This document shows, piece by piece, positions 24,901 to 35,400 of a stretch of 64,000 nt of DNA (within the stretch, counting starts at the first letter, position 1; every line of letters starts with the position of its first letter). This DNA is from Osedax frankpressi. Lineage: Eukaryota; Annelida; Polychaeta; Sabellida; Siboglinidae. The DNA lies in NCBI GenBank assembly GCA_964035775.1, contig OZ038313.1, positions 26,703,401 through 26,767,400 on the forward strand. The letters are read 5' to 3'. Made by a program: the position numbers and the translations under genes. The notes under the pieces were generated by a model. The model was not told the DNA's origin. It saw only the letters and a program-made list of their open reading frames with translations, and searched no databases.

Positions 24901-27829
24901 GCCAACAGTAGGTCTACAGTAGGTCTACAGTAGGTCTACAGTAGGTCTACAGTAGGTCTACAGTAGGTCTACAGTAGGTCTACAGTAGGTCTACAGTAGG
25001 TCTACAGTAGGTCTACAGTAGGTCTACAGTAGGTCTACAGTAGGTCTACAGTAGGTCTACAGTAGGTCTACAGTAGGTCTACAGTAGGTCTACAGTAGGT
25101 CTACAGTAGGTCCACAGTAGGTCCACAGTAGGTCTACAGTAGGTCTACAGTAGGCCAACAGTAGGTCTACAGTAGGTCTACAGTAGGTCTACAGTAGGTC
25201 TACAGTAGGTCTACAGTAGGTCTACAGTAGGTCTACAGTAGGTCTACAGTAGGTCTACAGTAGGTCTACAGTAGGTCTACAGTAGGTCTACAGTAGGTCT
25301 ACAGTAGGTCTACAGTAGGTCTACAGTAGGTCTACAGTAGGTCTACAGTAGGTCTACAGTAGGTCTACAGTAGGTCTACAGTAGGTCTACAGTAGGTCTA
25401 CAGTAGGTCTACGGTGAGCCGGACGGAGACGAGAACACTAAGGTGCTGACTTGGTGAGGTCGGCGCTCCCCCTGGTGGTACGTTCCACAATGTTTGTGAA
25501 GCCGATACCAAATTCTTTCAACCTCTCGTCATCGTAAGCAGTCAGAGGCTCGTTAATTAGGCCGGACATGAACAGGCATTTCCCTGTTGCAGGTGCCGGA
25601 ATATAGGATAGACTTTAGACGAGGGTATAGACTTTAGACGAGGGTATAGACTTTAGACGAGGGTATAGACTTTAGACGAGGGTATAGACTTTAGACGAGG
25701 GTATAGACTTTAGATGAGGGCATAGACTTTGGACGAGGGTATAGACTTTAGATGAGGGTATAGACTTTAGATGAGGGCATAGACTTTAGATGAGGGCATA
25801 GACTTAGGTTGAGGGTATAGACTTTAGATGAAGGCATAGACTTTAGATTAGGGCATAGACTTTAGATGAGAGCATAGACTTTAGACGAGGGTATAGACTT
25901 TAGACGAGGGCATAGACTTTAGATGAGGGCATAGACTTTAGATGAGAGCATAGACTTTAGACGAGGGCATAGACTTTAGACAAGGGTAAAAACTTTAGAT
26001 GAGAGCATAGACTTTATACGAGAGTATAGACTTTAGATGAGGGCATATACTTTAGATGAGGACATAGACTTTAGATGAGGGTGAGTTGGATGCACTTGTA
26101 TAGTTAGGAACAATAGGAGATGTAATCTTTTGTTAATGAGTGCGGATTATATTGTATCCGTCTATTGAAGGCAGTATTTAGTATTGGCTTTTATTTAGCA
26201 TTGTTTAGATTTAAGGGTATTAGCAATACGCCGACGGATCTTTAATAAATGATAACTGTCTGAGTGTATTGGGTATACATATCAGAAGGTTCTGTACATA
26301 GGCTAGGGGAGTCTATATGATGTTGGCTATGATATAAGGAATGTATTGATCTGCACACTAACAGATTTGATATTCGACATATATACACTAGCTATCAGTT
26401 ACGGATATATTGCATATTGATAAATAGATATAACATTAAAACTGATTTTTAGACTGATATTTACAAAGCCGGTAATTAGTAATGTACAGTTACATCTGTG
26501 CCTAAACGTAAAAGTCGTTGGTTAACAGATTTATAATGTAACTGATCAGTGCAATTAATGCAGCACTACCCCTAGTGGTCAATGCGAATAACACACACTC
26601 GCAGACGACTACGGTTTGGTAGCATAAAAGAGGTTTGCAGTCGCCTCGCTAACAGAAGTGATTCCCGGGTCCTGCGTAGTGATGACCTAGATAGGCGGCC
26701 GTTAGTCCGGGGTTTATGCCAACCTGCGATTGCGGGAAAATTGATGGGCGTTACCCTCGAAGGTACTTTATCGTAAAAAGTCGCATTGCCGTTGAAAAGC
26801 CTTTATTTTAGTATAAAATAAACTTCTCGACGTTAAAACCATGAATTCAAATTCTCAGTCGTTTATTATTTCCCTTTAATTAACTATACACACCTCAAAA
26901 GATATTAATTATTAACTAAATAGATAATTATAAATTAGTATATTTTGACTGTAATATTACTAAATAGTAGTGATTAATATAAAATGCCAGCGCAATATCT
27001 CTGAAACCAACGACTAACAATAATGATATCTAAACCGGGGACCATTAAATCTGGCAGTCGGCGGAGCAGCACCTGCTCCTCCGTCAGACCTTTGAAACGA
27101 TCCCTCTTCTTTTTCACCGGCATCATGTCTTTAATCGTTGGCTAATGTTCGCTTAGGGTTAGTAGATATACAAGGCGAGTGGGAGTTATGCCTAGAGCGG
27201 CATGCTATACAATCAGTACTTACATTATAGATTTAACAATTAAATATCATTACGAATGAATATATTTTTACATTGAATTTATAAATAAATAATACTTGTT
27301 CTTTTTTAATCGACGTGATAGGTTTTATGTCAAGTTTCTCCTGTTTTATCGGCGGATGCTGGATATATGGACTGTCGAAAGTATTGATTAATATAATTAA
27401 TATTAATATAACTATTGATTTGATATTCTACATGTGTTCCTAGTAATATTGAAATTCATTCTTAGAATAGAGAAGAAATAAGATCAATTACATTTTTAAA
27501 TTCCATTGTATTCGTAAATATCATATATTAGAAATATATGATATTTATCTGACCTCATAGTTGATTCTTCAGACTTTCTCTTTAATTCGAGAGGTTGTGA
27601 GATACTATTAAGGTCAGACATACTCGTCGTAACTGGCATCGTCGGAAACTGATGTTCACTTATTCCCAGCGTCCTTTGGTATGATATCAGTTTACTTCAA
27701 TAAATATTACTAATTTAAAGTAATTCAATTAACTAGAGAATTAAAAAATTAAAATTTTAAAAATATACACATTTATATACGATATAGTGCTAACCAATCA
27801 TATGGTTCATTTTTAACAACCGGAAACAT
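18962..27829 (-). CDS. TDG: Thymine-DNA glycosylase copy A, 432 aa, 11 exons
   Basis: Exons in transcript order: 27829-27795, 27658-27554, 27371-27296, 27141-27019, 26723-26654, 25583-25451, 23783-23624, 23300-23238, 20349-20248, 20093-19920, 19219-18962. All are GT-AG, in phase, 1,299 nt. The core ~85-265 aligns with [14 protein letters not shown], then [19 protein letters not shown] with the catalytic-loop Asn near 117, [27 protein letters not shown] and [15 protein letters not shown]. It excises T or U mispaired with G, or oxidised 5-methylcytosine products, in the nucleus. Psi-K-x-E SUMO-like motifs lie N-terminally (VKNE ~6, IKQE ~56, IKKE ~69) and as a cluster after the core (IKVE ~310, VKTE ~314, IKTE ~319). 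The C-terminal ~85 residues are Ser/Ala/Phe-rich and disordered. The N-terminal two exons rest mainly on phase and on synonymous change against copy B. Confidence 0.93.
21549..21622. repeat. 12-bp VNTR in TDG intron 8, copy A
   Basis: About six copies of CAGTAAAACAAT. Copy B of the duplication has about 23 copies at the same intronic place. On the minus strand the unit reads as the tetrapeptide FTDC. It is flanked by spliced exons, so the open frame is not evidence of a gene. Confidence 0.95.
23990..25412. repeat. 11-bp minisatellite in TDG intron 6, copy A
   Basis: About 128 copies of AGGTCTACAGT with TCC, CCA and CAC variants that recur in blocks (for example 'ggtccacagtaggtcc... ggccaacag' near 24,380, 24,655, 24,865 and 25,110). 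It begins about 40 nt downstream, on the transcribed strand, of the TDG exon-6 donor at 25,450. On that strand the unit reads CTACTGTAGACCT. Confidence 0.97.
25605..26090. repeat. 19-bp minisatellite in TDG intron 5, copy A
   Basis: About 25 copies of TATAGACTTTAGACGAGGG with TGAGGGCA and TGAGAGCA variants. It starts about 20 nt beyond the TDG exon-6 acceptor at 25,584. The equivalent array in copy B has about 10 units. Confidence 0.95.
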
Positions 27830-30800
27830 CGTAGAACTATATGGTGATTGAATATCATAATATAAGTTTGAAAGTATAGAGTATTAATATTAATAATAAG
27901 TTAAAGCTAATGAAAATAAAATATCTAAAATTATAATTATAACAGAGAAAGAATGTATTTATTAAATACCATTTTCTATTTTTTCAAACTCAAAAATTAA
28001 TTAAAAATAGTTATGAAATTCATATTGAAAATATATAAAATAATAAATATAGAGTTAATGTAATTTTAAAAAGTGCGTAACTCTAACAAATATGAAAAAA
28101 TGATTTCTCCAGTATAAAAATACCTATTACTGTGTAATATTCGTATAAATTATTTTAGTTACTAAAATATAATACCAATTAACTACCTATTCCTTTAGTA
28201 AAATAAACTTATAAAAATAACTAGTTTTATTTATTATATAGTATCAATGCTTGTAATTAAACTGCATGATGTCCTAATTATCAATTAATTTTATTATATT
28301 CGTTACTAATAATGTATTAGTAATGAATATTGTATTGATGACTTGGAAATTATAATTCAAAATAACAAAAATCAAAATAATATTAGTGAAATGATGAAAA
28401 TCAGTAACTTTTCGTTTTAAATTATAATATTAACATATAATATTTATTCTATTTTGATGGTTAAATCATGATTTTTAAAAGCACATAAATCAATTTAATA
28501 TTAAATAGAATCCAATTAATTTAATAATTTTAATATAAAATTTATATATCACTGCATAAAGATATATGTTGGGGAATTATTACACAATTAACTGCAATTG
28601 CCGATCAATTAATCATATATTATTAATATTATTAATTTTCAATAATCACTATTAGTATTAATTGTGTAATCTAGGTTGATTCAATTAAATAATTTCAGTA
28701 TTATATTATTATTTAATTAAGTTTTTATATTTTAATTTATATAATGATTTAATCTTGTAATGATTTATTAATCCACATATTTGAATTGATCGTTTAGACT
28801 AGATATAAATATTAATTAAATATAGATTTTAAATGTAATCAAAAAGTTGTATAATATATTATATTTAGCAAATATACACAGCATATTAGTTTTATATAAA
28901 TAAATAATATATACATATAATAATACACATAAAGCTATAAATAGTATATGAATCTATATGTATTGTTAAATTACTGTAATATTAAATATAATATAATTAT
29001 TAAAAATAATATTTTACAATATTTTATTCGAGGGGGATTATATTTAATCAGTAAAATGATCTGTGAATATCTAGTATACATTATTTTTTTAAAATAGGAG
29101 TAGGCTACTATGATTATTATTACAAATTAAAAACATAACTATTATATCGATATAATTACCTTGGAGAGATATAGATCTAATTGTGATAGAATGCTTAATT
29201 ATAACATTTATTATTTTATTTATTTATTTAATAATTTGTTTAGGTTAGAGTTCATTGAAACATACAAATGTTCAATTAATAGATTCAGTTGCATATATCA
29301 TAAATATTGAATGCCATCAACATATCATACTATAATTTGAAGTATAACATATGTTATTAAGACCTCAAAGAATGTTTACAAATGCTGCAAACAACATATA
29401 TAATATATGTATACATGAGTTAGAGATGGTATATTTATGATTTTTTTTCAAATTGATATAAAATACTGAATATACTGATTTAGCACAGGTACTTCTATAA
29501 TATTATCTACTGGAGAACCAATAGTTTAGGTAATCGTGTATACTATAGTAACAACCTATGCAATACTATAGTATTAGCAGTAGAATATAAGTATCATATT
29601 ATTTGTTAAATTAGTAATTATAGCTATAGCTATAAGTACAAAGTGGTTATAACCACAGGCGGGAATACACTGCGGTAGCATTCGTTAGATGCACAATTAA
29701 AGAGTATACATATTTAAATGTTACGTAAAATACATCAGCTTACAATTTAGAATAATAACGAATATTTTACCCCTTCATTATGTCATTTTCATTAATTGTC
29801 ATCTACAACAGAAGGCGAGGAAGTTACGTCTCATAATTATATATTGAATAAAAATACTAATAGTACCTATATATTATTAAATGTGAATATATGTTGATTA
29901 TATATATCAAAAATACAGGAACATAATATTAATGAACGCACTTTTTTAGATTAGATAAATAGTGGGAACGTTTAGGTATTATACATTTTTTTTAAAAGTA
30001 TTTGCAGTTTTATTAATATTTATAGAATATATCAAATTAATTTATGTAATATAGTTACAATTGGCTTTTAATCAATTCTAATAAGATTAATTAAATATAA
30101 TAATTAGTATATTCGACAACTAAGTAATATTATTAATAATGTGATAGGTCCTTTGTTAATAAAGTTTAATTTATAGAAATCGTGTTAATAGACAATTATT
30201 ATATTAAAAAGTATGATAGAAGTCAAAACAATAACAATCAAATAACAACAGTATACAAAACAGTATCGACGACACAAGTACTTATCCTCTTTACATTCAA
30301 TAATCAGATTAGAAAATACCTATTATGAATACCTTAGGTGTCTTTATTTTGCATAGGAAATATTTCGAATGATATTTTAAGATACAAATCATAAATGTTT
30401 GTTCTATAACTTCTGATAATTTACTAGATTTTTACCTGTTTAGTCTGTAATTTGTAAAGTTACTATATTGTAATATTACAAAATAATAGAACATAGCAAA
30501 TGGAAACTAGCTTGCAGTTGATAACTTAGAAAATAATTGTCATAACAAACAACTATAATTTAATGAAAATGGGACATTTTATGAAATTAGCTAATACTCC
30601 AAATATTTATGTAATAACTATTTATCACTGAAATAATATAATTTTCAATTTTGTACAAATTAATCACAAAATTCAAAGTAACTCTCCATTATTAATATAA
30701 TGATGCTAATTAACACAGCCTCGATTTGGTTGTTAATAAATAAAATATGCTATATAACAATTTATATCCTAAAATAGGAATTGATTTTCAGAGCCAGTCT

Positions 30801-30841
30801 TTGTGAAGATATTTAACAAATTAAAGTGATTCACTCCTTCG

Positions 30842-32081
30842 TCAATCGGAATCATCAGAATTTTCTTCAGCCACAGGAAATCTTAAAATCGCAGCAATAC
30901 CAGTCAGTTTCTTCAACTCTGTAAAGAATTTGAATAAAGTGAGGTACAGATGTTGAGTTTTAGTTCTAGTTTCAAAATCACAATAAACATACAAATTCAT
31001 TAATATTCATTAAATCAAATAAATAAAACTCCAATAAGTAAATCAATGCTTTTAAAATATTCTCCATAAAATGAATATAGGTCAAATGTAGACAAATTCA
31101 CTCTTTCCAAATTCCTAATTTAATAAAATTACCACTCATCCATATATTAAATCCCATCTCCTTCACTTACTAACTCATAACCCATTCACAACACTAACTC
31201 CTAACTGCTTTATTTAACTAAGTCACCCAACTAATTCATAACTCCTTCATTATTTATATCCTCCTTTGTATTCTCTTGTACTCTATAACCTTTTACCGGT
31301 CACTCAATTAACTACTCAATACTATATTACATATAGCACTCTGTACTCGTACATTTTACTAAAAGAGTGCCAACTGAAACATCACGCTACTTCCATTAAT
31401 GCTCCCTGTGATATTAGGCTTGATCTCATCCCCACTTTGCCCTATTTCTACCCACATACCCAGGTCTACTAATACTTACCTGTGATGTGGAGGCTTACAA
31501 TTACCTTAACCCCACTTTTGCCCCATTATTACCCAGATACCAAGGGCCAATAACACTTTCCACTGATGTGGAGTCTTGATATCATCTTAACTCCTCTCTT
31601 ACCCCCATATCCAGGGTCACTAACGCTGCCCAGTGATTTGAAGGCTTGACATCACCTTAATCCCACTACTACCTAGATATCCGGGGTCACTAACTCTCCC
31701 CTGAAATGTGAAGGCTCGACATGACCTTAATCCCAAAACTACCTAAATATCCAGGGTCACTAACGCTCCCCAGTGATGCGAAGACTTGACTTCACCTTAA
31801 TCCCACTACTACCTAGATATCCAGGGCCACTAACGCTCCCCAGTGATGTGAAGACTTGACATGACCTTAAGCCCACTACTACCTAGATATCCAGGATCAC
31901 TAACGCTCCCCAGTGATGTGAAGGCTTGACATCACCTTAATCCCACTACTACCTAGATATCCAGGGTCACTAACGCTCCCCAGTGATGTGTAGACTTGAC
32001 ATGACCTTCACTGTACCCGCATATTCTTTGACATCATCAACAATTTTGACGTACTTCGCCCTCTCTTTGAAGTCAATTGAC
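30842..32081 (-). pseudogene. Orphan 3' fragment of pelota in copy A
   Basis: Two exons, 32081-31975 and 30918-30842, encode the last ~60 residues of Pelota (RAKYVKIVDDVKEYAGTVK, VMSSLHITGEQ, LKKLTGIAAILRFPVAEEN, then a stop). They are copies of the 3' exons of the full gene and have no 5' exons of their own: upstream on this strand lie the copy junction and the truncated TDG copy B. Both splice sites and the frame are intact, and the four differences from the full gene's exons are all synonymous. It is a gene fragment by structure, not by decay. It could be expressed only by read-through or be an assembly duplicate. Confidence 0.88.
31440..31975. repeat. 70-bp minisatellite derived from pelota exon end
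   Basis: About seven or eight units of 70 bp (TAACGCTCCC at 31,761, 31,831, 31,901 and 31,971, with diverged units further left). Each unit contains, on the minus strand, the last ~40 nt of pelota exon 11 (AAGGTCATGTCAAG ... ACTGGGGAGC) and its donor GTTAGTG, followed by ~30 nt of intron. The true exon end is the rightmost unit. Confidence 0.92.
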
Positions 32082-32130
32082 CTATAAAGGGATTAAGGGT
32101 AAGTAAGCGCACATGGAGCTAGCTAGAGCT

Positions 32131-32373
32131 CTATAACATTAGGTCAACATCGGGGAATATAATTTCCTTCATATCGGAAAGTACTCTATCACCTCGAACG
32201 TGATCCCTCAGAGCCTTCAACCCAAGATAAAAAGGAACCTGAATTAATAAAGAATCTGTTAAAATATATATTAAAAACTTCTTTTTTAAAAACAATTGAT
32301 GAAGAATTAGTATAAAATATTCATTAAATTGGAATTAATGAATTATATTAATTTAATATGCCAAATATATTAT

Positions 32374-32420
<47 letters not shown>

Positions 32421-35400
32421 CAATATAGGTGAACATGTAAATTATATAATGTAAATTCTGTATAAAATTCATTTTATCAAATGTTCATATAGCAAAATTA
32501 GTTGATAACATATTTCTACATATGCACATTATTTAATAAACTATTTAATAAAATAAAATGTGTGTTTGCATATATTGCACTAAACCTGGTCTGCAAATGA
32601 ATATCTATTATGAAGGCTATTATTAATAGAGTAATTTATTAATTATAGTAATCAATATCTACCAATACTGACTCACCATTGATTGTTCAAGAGCAATATC
32701 ACTATGGCATATGACTGGTAAATGACATATGCCACATTACTTGCATAATCACGTGACTGGTGTCATTATCACCCTTAAGAAGCATACAATTAGGTAAAAT
32801 AGACATACCAATATAGTTAATACTCATTACCAACATATATTAAATTATATATATACCATTTATATTGATTAAAATATATATATGCAAGTATACTGTATAT
32901 TATACAGTGTATAAGATATGTGAGTTAATATACCATAATAGATTATTATATAATTTAATATAACTAAATTAAATAAAAACAAAGAAAAATTAAATTAGTA
33001 TTCAATATTTAATATTTTCTATAGAAACAGTTGTTGTGTAAGTAGGATAGATGAACAATCAGCTACACTCACACAATTCTATGCAGGATTGATGAGTTCA
33101 TATGGTCAGTATATTACAACCAACAACACTCATTCAAACCAATTTGGCTGTATATAGTCGGTATGATGTATATACAAGTTATTTACATGCTACATTATTT
33201 ACATTATCATTCATTTACATTATCTATATAAATTAACCAAATATTACAATTGAACAAATACTGCATTATGATAGAACTCTCATTGGAAGTAATATATCTA
33301 GATCTAATAAGATGTCTAGTACAATAGAAACAATGCCATACTGGTCTATACCCAAGCCTACATTCCTAAGATAGCTAACCTCCGTACACCAAATACCAGA
33401 ATACCGATTGTAATAATTATATATCCTGTCAACATACATTCTTTATTATCAGTAAAACAATCAGTAAAACAATCAGTAAAACAATCAGTAAAACAATCAG
33501 TAAAACAATCAGTAAAACAATCAGTAAAACAATCAGTAAAACAATCAGTAAAACAATCAGTAAAACAATCAATAAAACAATCAGTAAAACAATCAGTAAA
33601 ACAATCAGTAAAACAATCAGTAAAACAATCAGTAAAACAATCAGTAAAATAATCAGTAAAACAATCACTAAAACAATCAGTAAAACAATCAGTAAAACAA
33701 TCAGTAAAACAATCAGTAAAACACAAAGCCTAACTTCAAAATATTATCACAAACTTTTATCCGCACAATAGTACTTCAATTTCCTACCCATATAAGCATA
33801 AGTAATTTACCAGCAACCATTCCTCTATATAAAAAGAACTAATACTTTCTATAGTATCTAATATGGAATTGATCAAGTACAAAGTTAGCTATCACTTTAT
33901 TGTAGAATATTATTAATATGTTAGATATTAATACAATCCCTCCAGATTAATCATTTTAAGTAAATCTGCATCAAAGGAGAGAAGAATGGTTGCTTCCTAA
34001 AAGATATTATAATATTTGATCAAATAAATATGCATGTCATTAATATCAACATCTTGCTTTCGATATCATTTCCATTTATCGATAAATCTCGATTTTCGTA
34101 CATATGTAAATTATAGTTATTATGATTAATACATATATTATGCATTAGAAAACAAAATTGCTATACAATAACAAATATTACGAAACGCAGTATTTTGTGT
34201 TTTCAGAAGAATTCATCGTAAGGATTTTAGCAAAAAAAATGTAGAATGTGTTAGAATTAAAATTGTCCTCCTCTGGATATAAATTTACTCATGGTCATGG
34301 TTTTAGGAGCCGTGGTGGAGATGGACACGCGGAATGAATAAAACATGATAAAAGCTACGATTTTCAAAAATAATTCTTGACAATTCGAAATCCTGTAGAG
34401 TTTCGGAAATACGATGTATGTTTTCATTATTGACAGTCACACTTAATACCTGTTTGGTAAATACTAAATGAGAGTAGAATAAGATTAGAAAAAACTAAGA
34501 TGACAAGAGATTTTTTTATATAAATGTTATTAGATTTTAAACAAATGTATTAAATCCCCGCAAATTTTTCCCAATAAGCCTTCAAAAGATTCACAGTTTT
34601 CTTCTAGATCTTACAAGACCTCAATAATATCTCGATCAATAGTTCTCTTCTAAAATTATATTGAATTGCATATATATGAAATATAATATTTTACAAAATA
34701 CACTTAATAGAGTATGTATCAAATAAATACATATTGAGAATACCTAAAATAAAATATTATTGTGTCAAAAACAAATTATTAATAATACAATTGTAAATTA
34801 ATTTTAATTATAGAGAAATTTCACTCTATTTATAAATAATGATATTTATAGAATTGCCTATAAACTATATAGTAATATATATTAAATTTATAAAATGATT
34901 AACTCTCACTATATTCAAATTAATTCAATTATATAAGCTTAAAAGATTATGTTTCAGGATCATATTACGATATTAAAGTACTAACCGAAAAGCCATATTG
35001 TCTAATTTATAAATTACATTACAAGTACGAAGCTTCCAATGAAACGATTAAATTATCATTAAAATAACTTTATATACATAAATGTTCACTATTGAAATGT
35101 CGAATTGAAACTGTCCAATCAGAATAAGTATTATAAACATGTGACTGAGATAATTAGTATTGCTGTTCCCACGGGTAATTAATACATGATTTATACTCGA
35201 CTGTTAGCATGACCATACGCTAAATCTGAGCCAATATTACCAAAAGCTAAGTATTCAAATTCAGGTTCATCTAATCATTTAAATTTATTTTTAATAAATA
35301 CATAAAAAGAATGTAATGTTACTATCATCACTATGTCATTATGTCACAATCGGGATGACATTGTTTTAATTGGTTTTTGTCCTAAAAGTCGAAAGAGATA

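Larger units (their letters stand above)
20250..32136. repeat. Tandem duplication, copy A (~11.9 kb)
   Basis: Direct duplicate of 32,139-43,271. The left end is TTAGGTCAAC inside TDG exon 9, and the right end is GAGCTCTATAA upstream of a pelota exon. It contains TDG exons 1-9, the TDG upstream region, and the last two exons of pelota. Internal minisatellites differ in length between copies: the 11-bp array is about 1.4 kb here against 0.8 kb, the 19-bp array about 480 against 190 bp, and the 12-bp array 6 against about 23 units. Point differences are unevenly spread (see findings). Confidence 0.95.

Noticed and set aside
24000-25412. CRISPR-like regular array
   Set aside because: The units are contiguous with no spacers, and the setting is a eukaryotic intron.
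33358-33726. FTDC-repeat protein of about 120 residues on the minus strand
   Set aside because: A 12-bp intronic repeat with no signal, domain or splice context of its own. The copy-A equivalent has only six units.
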